A stretch of DNA of 64,000 nucleotides from JADZAI01 sp964390465 (GTDB lineage Bacteria; Pseudomonadota; Alphaproteobacteria; Micropepsales; Micropepsaceae). Numbering within the stretch: position 1 is the stretch's first letter; the number at the start of each line of letters is the position of its first letter. Shown one piece after another: positions 25,071-32,410 of this stretch. A program made the position numbers and the translations under genes. Under the pieces are notes generated by a model that did no database searches, was not told where the DNA came from, and was given only the letters and a program-made list of their open reading frames with translations. The stretch is taken from positions 124,001 to 188,000 of the forward strand of contig CAYMIJ010000003.1 of NCBI GenBank assembly GCA_964390465.1, in the 5' to 3' direction.

Positions 25071-25445
25071 ATGGAGTTAAAAGAAATGGAAGAAATTGAA
25101 AAAATCTTCTTTAAATCAGATGACGGCAATTTTTTCTCAAGCATGATTATTGATAAAAAATTTAGCAAAAAATATAATGGGAGGAATGTTCTTAATTCAA
25201 CACCAATAAACGACAGTATGTGCATAATATTTATAGGGACGGAAATGAATTATTCTGATTGTGTGGTGTTGTGCGCATCTAAAGATGGAGCAATATTATG
25301 GTCATATGGCAAAGATGACGTATATGGAAACATTATTGATTTTGTTGTTTATAATGGAATTGTTGTTATATATAGATTTGGCGGATTAATGTCATTTATA
25401 AATGCATTTACGGGAGAGGTTATCAGAAAAGAGAAGATAAAGTAA
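25071..25445 (+). CDS. Putative orphan immunity protein (cassette 1)
   Basis: A 124-residue, acidic, very AT-rich gene without signal peptide or membrane segment. It begins on the base after the stop of a decayed toxin tip. Composition (many Ile, Asn, Lys and Phe) and codon use differ strongly from the GC-rich host genes. Beta-rich stretches such as CIIFIGTEMNY, CVVLCASKDGAILWSYG and IIDFVVYNGIVVIYRFGG resemble cytoplasmic Imm/SMI1-type or beta-propeller-like immunity proteins, but I cannot assign a family. Confidence 0.6.
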   Translation: MELKEMEEIEKIFFKSDDGNFFSSMIIDKKFSKKYNGRNVLNSTPINDSMCIIFIGTEMNYSDCVVLCASKDGAILWSYGKDDVYGNIIDFVVYNGIVVIYRFGGLMSFINAFTGEVIRKEKIK

Positions 25446-25670
25446 TGATCAGGAGTACTTCGAATAATTTTAGTAATTTACAATTCACAGAAGATACGAG
25501 ATGCAGGAGATTGCTGCCAAGTACCACTTATTCCTGGCTTAGGAACTGAGAGTCTGATTTAAAATTATCCGGCTTTATTTCATAGCCTTACGATGCGACG
25601 CGCCACTGGTATGGTATGAGGGCTAGGCGCCAACGACAAGCGCTGGCTGCTGGCAGATGAGCGCGGCTCT

Positions 25671-26546
25671 GTGGTGGCCGCAACCAACGATGCTGGTGCC
25701 ACGCTGTTCATCAACAGCTATGACGCCTATGGCCGCCCCGCCAGCACCAATCAGGGGCGGCTCCAGTATACGGGCCAGGCCTATATCGCGAGCCTGGGGC
25801 ATTACGACTATAAGGCCCGCTTCTACGCCCCCATCATCGGCAAGTTCCTGCAGTCCGACCCCATCGGATACCAAGCCGGCATGAATACCTACGCCTATGT
25901 CGGCAATGACCCCATCAACAAAACAAACCCAAGCGGGTTGGCTGCCAGCAGCGGATCAGGATCAGGGTCGAATAGCAAGCCCTCTCGGCAATGGGTGTGC
26001 CAAATCCCCGATGGTTCACGGACAAGAGTATGTGTTCCGGTTGATAGCTCAAGCCCTTTGACTTCTGAGGAAGTTCAGGCTGTTAAGGATTACATTAAAA
26101 AAAATGGCTCTGGGGCTGATGGAATCACTATTACCAGAATTGAATTTGGGGCGAGCATAGCACAAATCAACCAAATGGTTATTAGCGCATATCTATCTGG
26201 AGAGATAAACGGTAGCAAATTAAATTGGAATCTTAAAGATCCAAAAGAGCAGGCTTGGAAGATAATTGGCTATATTTTTTTAGATCCAATATCACAGAAG
26301 AACCACACCGTTGAAAACACTGGCGAAAACCTTTTTTTCTTTCCTAATGGGAAAGCTGATGCTTACGCGCATACCCACCCTGACTGGGCAGGCACTTTTC
26401 CAGGCCCGGGAGATTTTGGGTATAATGTTCCCTTATACGGTTTAACGCCAGCAGGCGTATGGGTGATATATCCCGGTCTATCTAGATGCACATGGCTGTA
26501 TGAAACGGGATTGCCGCCGGAATTAACTGATGGGACTAAGCGATGA
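25671..26546 (+). CDS. Truncated Rhs protein C-terminus with DUF4329/JAB-like toxin domain
   Basis: The in-frame region is open from 25620 and Rhs sequence starts at 25597 (DAPLVWYEG), broken by a frameshift/stop near 25624, so the N-terminal core is gone and the GTG at 25671 is nominal. Visible parts: Rhs core end (INSYDAYGRPASTNQGRLQY; HYDYKARFYAP; FLQSDPIGYQAGMNTYAYVGNDP, residues ~5-85), a Ser/Gly linker, then a lower-GC variable domain (~105-291). This tip carries AYAHTHPDWAGTF...GDFGYN and GVWVIYPG, like the HTHP-containing DUF4329/JAB-type domains of Rhs and CDI proteins, probably a metal-dependent hydrolase. It overlaps its apparent immunity gene by 4 nt. Confidence 0.75.
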   Translation: MVAATNDAGATLFINSYDAYGRPASTNQGRLQYTGQAYIASLGHYDYKARFYAPIIGKFLQSDPIGYQAGMNTYAYVGNDPINKTNPSGLAASSGSGSGSNSKPSRQWVCQIPDGSRTRVCVPVDSSSPLTSEEVQAVKDYIKKNGSGADGITITRIEFGASIAQINQMVISAYLSGEINGSKLNWNLKDPKEQAWKIIGYIFLDPISQKNHTVENTGENLFFFPNGKADAYAHTHPDWAGTFPGPGDFGYNVPLYGLTPAGVWVIYPGLSRCTWLYETGLPPELTDGTKR

Positions 26547-26980
26547 GACAAACCATAATCACAGTTATTTTCTCACTACCCTTCATGTTTTTCCTTTTGG
26601 GATGTAGTCATCTATCTGATAGAAAACTATATCTTGATCTTCTTTCCCCAGGCAGTCATTTAGAAGAAGTAACTATGTGGGCAAAAGTTGCAGGAGAATT
26701 TGTTCTTTTTCCCGAACGACCTTCGGGGAATTTGTCGATTTCGATTCCAAATTGTATAAGTGGTGTTACATTAAATCAATATGATATGGATAAGTCACTT
26801 TTTAAAAACAAGTACGTTTTAGTCTCTGGGGTAATTTATGAATATGATAATTTACCATCGGAAGAAAGCGAAGTGTTAGCAAGGAAAAAATTGAACGGAG
26901 TTGTGATAATCAACAATTGTTTTGGAAAAAACGTATTGTGGATTGAAAACATACAGATTGTTCAGAGGTTGTCCGAATAA
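26543..26980 (+). CDS. Putative immunity lipoprotein (cassette 2)
   Basis: A 145-residue AT-rich gene starting inside the toxin stop (ATGA overlap). The signal peptide (IITVIFSLPFMFFLLGC) has a clear lipobox, so the mature protein should be membrane-anchored and periplasmic. The remainder is beta-rich (WAKVAGEFVLFPERP; YVLVSGVIYEYDN). Coupling to the DUF4329-like tip suggests immunity, and the lipoprotein form suggests that this toxin acts in the envelope. That is inference; no immunity family is recognised. Confidence 0.65.
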   Translation: MRQTIITVIFSLPFMFFLLGCSHLSDRKLYLDLLSPGSHLEEVTMWAKVAGEFVLFPERPSGNLSISIPNCISGVTLNQYDMDKSLFKNKYVLVSGVIYEYDNLPSEESEVLARKKLNGVVIINNCFGKNVLWIENIQIVQRLSE

Positions 26981-27010
26981 TCAAAGTTTCGCCAGATGGC
27001 ATCGTAGATC

Positions 27011-27187
27011 GGCTATGATGGTCGTGGGAACCTGACCACAGTGAATGGCTCGGTGTGGTATACCTATGATGCCCAGAACCAGCTGATCTCTTGTCCGAAC
27101 ACACCGCTGACCGATGATCCGCTGGGCCGTCTGCCAAACATCAACGAGAACGGCACGGTGACTGCCACCAACGCCTATGTCGGCTGA
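27011..27187 (+). pseudogene. Rhs YD-repeat fragment D
   Basis: One open stretch reads YDGRGNLTTVNGSVWYTYDA, QNQLIS, then NTPLTDDPLGRLPNINENG and TVTATNAYVG before a TGA. These are canonical YD repeats in GC-rich DNA, without start codon, following the AT-rich immunity gene. Its first half matches fragment E closely. It is a displaced core piece of cassette 3. Confidence 0.75.
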
Positions 27188-27403
27188 GACATCTGGGTCC
27201 CTTTTTTTCTCGACGTTTGCGGGCTCAATAGCAAATAGTACCTTAGGTCCGTCGACTGGAGAGCAACAAGATCGTATAATCGTGCAAAATGGAGGTGCAT
27301 TATTGAAATTATTGGCGGTAAAGACCAAGGTAATAACGCATCTGTTGTATTTTCTATGAAAGTGGATACAAAAACTGGGGGATGTCCTAATGAAACTAAC
27401 TGA
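27188..27403 (+). pseudogene. Frameshifted toxin-tip remnant (cassette 3)
   Basis: Two frames join into one plausible protein. Frame one gives FAGSIANSTLGPSTGEQQD and RIIVQNGGA up to ~27300. Frame two gives IIEIIGGKDQGNNASVVFSM and KVDTKTGGCPNETN up to TGA 27401-27403. A single-base shift near 27293-27301 separates them. The end overlaps the next ATG (27390) by 14 nt, the usual toxin/immunity coupling. The toxin type is unknown. Confidence 0.5.
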
Positions 27404-28004
27404 ATATACGCAAAAAATAAAGTTTGTTTTATATGTTACAATTTTTCTTCATTCTATTTTTTTATCAAAATCATATGGAATGAATAATTACTCAGCTTCT
27501 GCTATATTAGATGATTTTGGCGTCAAAATTAAAATAACTACTTACGAATTAGATAGCATATCAGGTGACAGGGGTCGAGTTTTATCAATTGTTTTTACAG
27601 GGAGCTCATTTGAATGGAAAGTAAAGCTTCACAATGAAATGATACCTTCTTCTCTCAGTTATAATTCAACAACTTACCTTTTGGCGGTCCCTGGAAAATC
27701 CATACTTATTATAAGCGAGCGCGATTGTGTTTCATTAGATACTAAACTTAAGAAAATAGCAACATGCTTTGTCGGATCTGATAGTCCGGCTGCTGCATCT
27801 CAAAAATGCATAGCCATGAATTCGCCTGATGGTGCAGTCAGAAAATTACTGGAAACTGGCGTCAAAGTTATCTCTATCGGCAGATTTTATCTTGCTTCAT
27901 CAGAAATTGGAACAGATGGGAGTCAGGGGTTTATATTCAAAAAGTCTGGAATATACCCGAATGAACAAATTGACATGTCAACAAAATTGGATGACTGTAA
28001 TTAA
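27390..28004 (+). CDS. Putative orphan immunity protein, exported (cassette 3)
   Basis: A 204-residue, very AT-rich gene. The N-terminus is a probable signal peptide or anchor (FVLYVTIFLHSIFLSKSYG, ~11-30). The mature part is beta-rich with four or five cysteines (ERDCVSL, ATCFVG, QKCIAM, LDDCN). The start lies 14 nt inside the end of the frameshifted toxin tip, which marks it as the immunity gene of a dead toxin. No family is recognised. An intact frame beside a broken toxin suggests continued selection or recent decay. Confidence 0.6.
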   Translation: MKLTEYTQKIKFVLYVTIFLHSIFLSKSYGMNNYSASAILDDFGVKIKITTYELDSISGDRGRVLSIVFTGSSFEWKVKLHNEMIPSSLSYNSTTYLLAVPGKSILIISERDCVSLDTKLKKIATCFVGSDSPAAASQKCIAMNSPDGAVRKLLETGVKVISIGRFYLASSEIGTDGSQGFIFKKSGIYPNEQIDMSTKLDDCN

Positions 28005-28149
28005 AAATGATTTTATAAACATTTATGTGGTCGTTAGAGGTCTAACGTCAATTCAACTAATGTGAAGCTCGTGTGAGCATTCGATGTTGGCATTTTAATT
28101 ATAATTTTTTATGGAGACAGTAAATCACACGATCTAAACAGGTGAAGAT

Positions 28150-28317
28150 ATGGTGGTGGGGCTGTCCTCTCTAGTCGAACCCGCGACGGCGAACGGTCTG
28201 AACCAGTCCACCGCTGTGCCGGAGGCTGCCTCAATCGGCCATGACGGTCGGGGGTGGCTGACCACAGTGAACGGCTCGTCGTTGTGTCAGACTCTAACAC
28301 CTCCCGCCTCAAATTGA
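28150..28317 (+). pseudogene. Rhs YD-repeat fragment E
   Basis: A 55-codon open stretch reads EPATANGLNQSTAVPEA, then SIGHDGRGWLTTVNGSS before TGA. The NGLNQ-TAV and YDGRG-LTTVNG signatures are Rhs core repeats; here Tyr is His and Asn is Trp, signs of decay. This is the last Rhs piece. The gap 28005-28149 before it is AT-rich and I see nothing else in it. Confidence 0.65.
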
Positions 28318-28328
28318 CGTAACGTCAA
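28314..28328. promoter_or_regulatory. Perfect palindrome TTGACGT-A-ACGTCAA
   Basis: A 15-bp perfect dyad sits 79 bp before the TonB-like gene start and overlaps the stop of Rhs fragment E. Its form (TTGACGT half sites) is like operators of MerR-type and similar dimeric regulators. It marks the boundary between the Rhs graveyard and the TonB-domain array and may control the latter. Confidence 0.4.
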
Positions 28329-28407
28329 ACATTCGCCTTATTTGCCGCGCCTCCTGATGCTGCGGGCTGCATCCCGTGGCCCGCTTCGCAAGCGTGAGGT
28401 GAATACC

Positions 28408-29046
28408 ATGCAGGCAATGGTTCGGCGTCCCGGTGAGGTCAGCGCAGCGCGCAGCGACCGGCAGCGCCATCTCTCCGGCACTATGGCGCTTTCTGTTCTG
28501 GCGCATATCGGTATTGGCTATCTGGTCCTGACGCAGCTTATCGGCATGAAGTTCAGTGAAACCGAACCTGAACCGATCAGGGTGGAAATCCAGCCACTGG
28601 TCCGGCCTGCGGCACCACCGCCACCGGCGGTTCAGCCTGATGAGATCAGGCAGCCCGAAAGACCCCGCGCCACGCCGCGCGAGGTGGCGGTGCCCAAGGT
28701 CCATACCGATGTGCCCCCGCTGCCGCTCGCGCCGCAGCCGCCAACCGATCAGGAAGGCGGCACGGTCACGACCTTGCCGGAAACGGTTCCGGCGATGGCG
28801 CCCGCACCGACGCGCAAGGTCCAGCCGACATATCCGCCACGCGCGGAAGAACGCGAGATCGCGGGCAGGGCGACGGTTGAGATCACGGTGGGCGCGGGTG
28901 GGGCGGTCAGCGCCATCCGGCTGGTGCAGGAAAGCCCCCAAGGCTACGGCTTCGGCGATGCCGCCATTGATGCCGTCGCACGATGGGAATTCGCGAGCGC
29001 ACAGCCAGGCACTTACCGCGTCACGGTGAAGTTTGCGCTGGATTGA
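28408..29046 (+). CDS. Membrane-anchored TonB-like protein
   Basis: A 212-residue TonB-family protein. I chose the ATG at 28408, preceded by GAGGTG 7 nt upstream, over an in-frame TTG 66 nt earlier. Order: ~25 cytoplasmic residues, one membrane helix (MALSVLAHIGIGYLVLTQLIG, ~26-46), a Pro/Glu-rich periplasmic spacer (~50-130), and one TonB C-terminal domain (~135-212; VQPTYPPRAEERE, GYGFGDAAIDAVARWEF). TonB transmits proton-motive energy to outer-membrane receptors. No exbB, exbD or receptor gene is in the window. It is the only array member with the transmembrane anchor. Confidence 0.85.
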   Translation: MQAMVRRPGEVSAARSDRQRHLSGTMALSVLAHIGIGYLVLTQLIGMKFSETEPEPIRVEIQPLVRPAAPPPPAVQPDEIRQPERPRATPREVAVPKVHTDVPPLPLAPQPPTDQEGGTVTTLPETVPAMAPAPTRKVQPTYPPRAEEREIAGRATVEITVGAGGAVSAIRLVQESPQGYGFGDAAIDAVARWEFASAQPGTYRVTVKFALD

Positions 29047-29055
29047 TTGCGTGCA

Positions 29056-29149
29056 GGCGGCCCTTGTTCTGTAGTGAGTGGTAATTTCGATTGCCAGTTC
29101 AGAACAGTTGGATAGGATTATTCTGAGAGATGCAGAATAAAGGGCCGCC
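29056..29149 (+). repeat. Inverted repeat spanning the 28408/29150 intergenic gap
   Basis: The arm 29056-29071 (GGCGGCCCTTGTTCTG) pairs with 29133-29149 (CAGAATAAAGGGCCGCC), which ends on the base before the next ATG and holds the AAAGGG ribosome-binding site. A folded leader would hide the start region. The same GGCGGCCC/GGGCCGCC pair recurs in the next gap. Confidence 0.6.
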
Positions 29150-29196
29150 ATGCGCTTCACAAAACTGTTGTGTATTCTGACATGGATGGCGGCCTC
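29133..29196 (+). repeat. 64-bp direct repeat, copy 1 (start region)
   Basis: This copy covers 17 nt of leader plus the first 47 nt of the 29150 gene. It differs from copy 2 (29894-29957) at only two positions, while the rest of the two genes is far more divergent. Confidence 0.85.
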
Positions 29197-29785
29197 AACG
29201 GCATGGGCCGCGCCTGTGCCAGCTTATGCTGCCGCCGTGCCTGATAAGGCTGAGCCGCCCGTGCCGGTCACACGTTTTCCGCCAGTCTATCCTGATGAGG
29301 CTGCGCGCCGGAATATTACAGGTCATGTGAAATTGTCGGCAGTTGTAGACAACGAGGGAACCGTCGAGTCTGTCGACATACTGGAGGAGACTCCGCCCGG
29401 TATGCGCTTTGCTGAGTCCGCGCAGAAGGCCTTGGAGAAATGGATATTTCAAGCCGGTCATCCGGGCAGATATGAGTACAACTTCAACTTCGGCGAACAG
29501 CCACAGTCGCTTCCACCCGAAGACGGCAATGTGAATCCTGTTCCTGTCACACGGGCTACGCCGGCCTTTCCACCGGAAGCATATCACATCATCAGTCAGG
29601 CTTCCGCCAAGGTGACTGCGGGTATCTCGCCGGACGGCTCCATCACCGGCGTCACCATTGTTTCTGAAGACCCGGTCGGATTTGGGTTTGGGCGCGAATG
29701 CGCAGCCTCATTAAAGGCCTATACCTTCATGAAGGGTAGGCCGGGGGATTATACCGTGTCGTGCAAATGGAACGTCAAATGGTGA
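29150..29785 (+). CDS. Exported protein with two TonB C-terminal domains
   Basis: A 211-residue protein with a signal peptide (LLCILTWMAASTAWA-A, ~5-20) and no anchor. Two TonB_C-like units follow: ~42-120 (FPPVYPDEAARRNITGHVKL; VDILEETPPGMRFAESAQKALEKWIF) and ~130-211 (ATPAFPPEAYH; GFGFGRECAASLKAYTF). Each has the family pattern of a YP-type start, a beta-strand pair, then G-x-x-F-x-E/R-A and W-x-F. Without a transmembrane helix it cannot act as a classical TonB; a soluble periplasmic binding or regulatory role is possible. Confidence 0.82.
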   Translation: MRFTKLLCILTWMAASTAWAAPVPAYAAAVPDKAEPPVPVTRFPPVYPDEAARRNITGHVKLSAVVDNEGTVESVDILEETPPGMRFAESAQKALEKWIFQAGHPGRYEYNFNFGEQPQSLPPEDGNVNPVPVTRATPAFPPEAYHIISQASAKVTAGISPDGSITGVTIVSEDPVGFGFGRECAASLKAYTFMKGRPGDYTVSCKWNVKW

Positions 29786-29795
29786 ACATTGCATA

Positions 29796-29910
29796 GGCGG
29801 CCCGAGGGGCATTTTTCTTCTCACGGAAACTGATCTGCGCATGCATATGGATTGCCAAGGATGCCAAAACATCTAAAGCTGTTTGAAGTATACCAGAATA
29901 AAGGGCCGCC
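29796..29910 (+). repeat. Inverted repeat spanning the 29785/29911 intergenic gap
   Basis: GGCGGCCC at 29796-29803 lies 10 nt after the stop codon, and GGGCCGCC at 29903-29910 abuts the next ATG. The layout copies the preceding gap (there the arm also starts about 9-10 nt after the stop), so the repeat moves with the gene unit. Confidence 0.55.
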
Positions 29911-29957
29911 ATGCGCTTCACAAAACTGTCGTGTGTTCTGACATGGATGGCGGCCTC
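29894..29957 (+). repeat. 64-bp direct repeat, copy 2 (start region)
   Basis: This is the second copy of the leader plus signal-peptide start sequence, with two substitutions relative to 29133-29196. It points to recent duplication or gene conversion between the two TonB-domain genes. Confidence 0.85.
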
Positions 29958-30795
29958 GGTGCTGGCAGCCCCGGCGGCGTGGGCCGTGCCGGTGCCGGTC
30001 AACCGTGTCGCACCTGACTACCCGGCACAGGCGATCCCGTTGCGGCTGGCCGGTGTTGTGAAGGTCAATCTGGTGATTGACGCAACCGGGGCGGTCAGCA
30101 GGGCAGACCTCATCTCTGAATCCCCGAAGGAGCAGGGCTTTGGCGAAGCGGCGCTGGCGGCTGCACGGCAGTGGACCTTTGAACAGTCAAAGCCCGGCGA
30201 ATACGAAATCACACTGAGGTTCGAGCCGGGCGATGGCGGTGGCGCCGTTGATCCGTCCACCATTCCGCTTGCCCCGGTGCCTCTGAAAAAGGGCGAGCCG
30301 TATTTCCCATCCAACGCTGCCGCGATGCGCATCAACGGTTATGCCGAAGTGGCTGTGCTCATTGGCAATGACGGGCGCGTTGTACACAGCGCCGTCCTTG
30401 TTGAAGTGCCCGAAGGTTATGGCTTCGGAGACTCGGTCATGAACAGCATGTCGCGCTGGGAGTTTCAGCCCGGTCATCCTGGCCTGTTCCGCGTCGGCTG
30501 GAAATTCGAGTCATGGGGTGATGGCCGCAGCACGGACTGGGATGATCTGAGCAAACTGCCAGAGCCCAACTTCACCACTGCGCCACGTTATCCCGAAACG
30601 GCAGATGGCAGCACGGGCAGTGTGCGGCTCGCCGTTGCGGTGGCTGATGATGGCAGCGTCGTTGACGTGCAGGTGGTCACCGAAACACCGCCGCGCAAGG
30701 GTTTTGGCGAAGCGGCGCGCCAAGCGATGCTGCAATGGCACTTCGTATCTGGCCAGCAGGGTCTTTATCGCTACCGCATGACCATCTCGAAATAG
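29911..30795 (+). CDS. Exported protein with three TonB C-terminal domains
   Basis: A 294-residue protein with a signal peptide (MRFTKLSCVLTWMAA..., cleavage near AWA-V, ~26). Three TonB_C units follow: ~28-108 (VAPDYPAQAIPLRLAG; GFGEAALAAARQWTF), ~118-205 (GEPYFPSNAAAMRING; GYGFGDSVMNSMSRWEF) and ~217-294 (APRYPETADGSTGSVRLAV; KGFGEAARQAMLQWHF). No membrane anchor and no catalytic motif. It is followed 16 nt later by the next array gene, so the last three genes are probably one transcript. Confidence 0.82.
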   Translation: MRFTKLSCVLTWMAASVLAAPAAWAVPVPVNRVAPDYPAQAIPLRLAGVVKVNLVIDATGAVSRADLISESPKEQGFGEAALAAARQWTFEQSKPGEYEITLRFEPGDGGGAVDPSTIPLAPVPLKKGEPYFPSNAAAMRINGYAEVAVLIGNDGRVVHSAVLVEVPEGYGFGDSVMNSMSRWEFQPGHPGLFRVGWKFESWGDGRSTDWDDLSKLPEPNFTTAPRYPETADGSTGSVRLAVAVADDGSVVDVQVVTETPPRKGFGEAARQAMLQWHFVSGQQGLYRYRMTISK

Positions 30796-30811
30796 CGCAG
30801 GGCAGGTTGCC

Positions 30812-31708
30812 ATGAAACGCGGCATTTGGGCTTTGGCATTTTCAGCGTTGCTGTGTGCATCGACGATGGCGACCGCCGCTGAGGGGCCGATCCCGCTCAC
30901 GCGCGTTGAGGCTGGTTATCCAAAAGCAGCAGCCAGGCCGCCATTCCCGGAAGGTACCGCCAAGGTCAGGCTGCTCGTCGGTGCCGACGGGTTTGTGTCT
31001 GATGTAACCTTGCTTTCGGAAGCGCCTGAGGGACTGGGCTTTGGCGCGGAAGCGGTTCTCGCGGCACGGCGCTGGACTTTTCAGCCGGGCCATCCCGGCG
31101 ATTACACCATCACCATGCGTTTCCTGCCGCCGGAAAACGCCACGCTGGACATAGATTCACTGCCCAAGGCGCCTGAGCCCATCACGCGGGTGGCACCTGA
31201 ATATCCTGACTTTCAAGATGACACGAACGGCTACGTGAAGGTGGCGATCGACATCGCCGAAGACGGTCATGTCAACGACGCGCAGGTGGCTGTTGAGATG
31301 CCGCCCGGCAAGGGCTTCGGCGACGCAGCGCTGAAAGCCGTGAAACAATGGGTCTTCGCGCCGGGCCAACCCGGATTATATGTGGTGGTTGTCAGATTTG
31401 TCATTCCGGGCTCCGACCCTGAAGCTGTTGACTGGCACGATCTGCCATTGCTGCCTGACCCTGTGAGGCGCGTTGAGCCGAAATATCCTGATGCGGCGCT
31501 CAAAGCGGGCCACACCACTGGCGGCGATGCACGGCTTGATGTCATCCTTCTTGATGATGGGTCGGTCGGTGAAGCACATATTGTCGATGAGACGCCCGAA
31601 GATATGGGCTTCGGAGAAGCCGCCCGCAACGCGATCCTGCTCTGGCGGTTTGAGCCCGGTCAGAAGGGTGTCTTCAAGATCAGGCTTGATATCGCGCCGA
31701 AGCATTAA
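30812..31708 (+). CDS. Exported protein with three TonB C-terminal domains
   Basis: A 298-residue protein with a signal peptide (ALAFSALLCASTMATAA-E, ~24). Three TonB_C units: ~26-108 (VEAGYPKAAARPPFPEG; LGFGAEAVLAARRWTF), ~122-203 (VAPEYPDFQDDTNGYVKV; GKGFGDAALKAVKQWVF) and ~212-298 (VEPKYPDAALKAGHTTGG; MGFGEAARNAILLWRF). The recurrent GFG-E/D-AA and W-x-F-x-PG cores are better conserved than the linkers. The role is unknown. It is in the middle of the tight operon, 9 nt before the next gene. Confidence 0.82.
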   Translation: MKRGIWALAFSALLCASTMATAAEGPIPLTRVEAGYPKAAARPPFPEGTAKVRLLVGADGFVSDVTLLSEAPEGLGFGAEAVLAARRWTFQPGHPGDYTITMRFLPPENATLDIDSLPKAPEPITRVAPEYPDFQDDTNGYVKVAIDIAEDGHVNDAQVAVEMPPGKGFGDAALKAVKQWVFAPGQPGLYVVVVRFVIPGSDPEAVDWHDLPLLPDPVRRVEPKYPDAALKAGHTTGGDARLDVILLDDGSVGEAHIVDETPEDMGFGEAARNAILLWRFEPGQKGVFKIRLDIAPKH

Positions 31709-31717
31709 GGGAAGGCG

Positions 31718-32410
31718 ATGATGCGTTTGTTCACACGACTGGCCACTCTGGCCGCCCTCATCACCGGCATCAGCGCCGCCTATGCCGAAGCACCCCAACC
31801 ATCACCTGCGGTCACACCAGCCGCGCTGCCGCAGCCCAAGGTGATCAAGCGCGAAGCACCTGTATATCCCAGGCACGCGGCGGAAGCTGGCGAACCGGGG
31901 CAGGCCGAACTCCGCCTGACGATTGATGCGGCAGGCAATGCCACCGAAATCACCGTGTTGCGTGAAGCGCCAGAAGGCTACGGGTTCGGAAAGGAAGCCA
32001 AAGCCAATGCTGAAAAATGGGTCTTTGCGCCGGGTGCGCCGGGTGAATACGGTCTGAACATCAAGTTTCGCTTGCAAGACTATGATCTGATCGAACCGCC
32101 CAACCCGGCACTTCCTGCTGCGCCAGCTGTTGTGGACTGGTCGCGGCCAAAATATCCGCGCATGGCAGTCGAGCTTGGCATCACTGGTACGGCACATCTT
32201 GTCATCAAGCTCGATGAAGACGGCAAGGTGAAGCAGGCTGGCGTCATCGGCTTTGGCGATCCGTTCAAAGATCAGGATGGTGCCGGGCTGTTCGGTGGCC
32301 CTGTGCTTGAGGCTTTGGCACAAATGCGCTTTGAGCCGAACAAGCCGGGTCTCTACCAGTTTGATGTCGAGTTTTCTCCGCAGCGCCTCAAGGACGGCTG
32401 GCTGAGATAG
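31718..32410 (+). CDS. Exported protein with two TonB C-terminal domains
   Basis: A 230-residue protein with a signal peptide (LATLAALITGISAAYA-E, ~24). Two TonB_C units: ~40-125 (REAPVYPRHAAEAGEPGQ; GYGFGKEAKANAEKWVF) and ~140-228 (SRPKYPRMAVELGITGTAHL; GGPVLEALAQMRFEPNKPG). The second unit has lost the GYGFG core and carries an insertion (DPFKDQDGAGLF). It is last in the array and overlaps the convergent FMN reductase by 23 nt. Confidence 0.82.
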   Translation: MMRLFTRLATLAALITGISAAYAEAPQPSPAVTPAALPQPKVIKREAPVYPRHAAEAGEPGQAELRLTIDAAGNATEITVLREAPEGYGFGKEAKANAEKWVFAPGAPGEYGLNIKFRLQDYDLIEPPNPALPAAPAVVDWSRPKYPRMAVELGITGTAHLVIKLDEDGKVKQAGVIGFGDPFKDQDGAGLFGGPVLEALAQMRFEPNKPGLYQFDVEFSPQRLKDGWLR

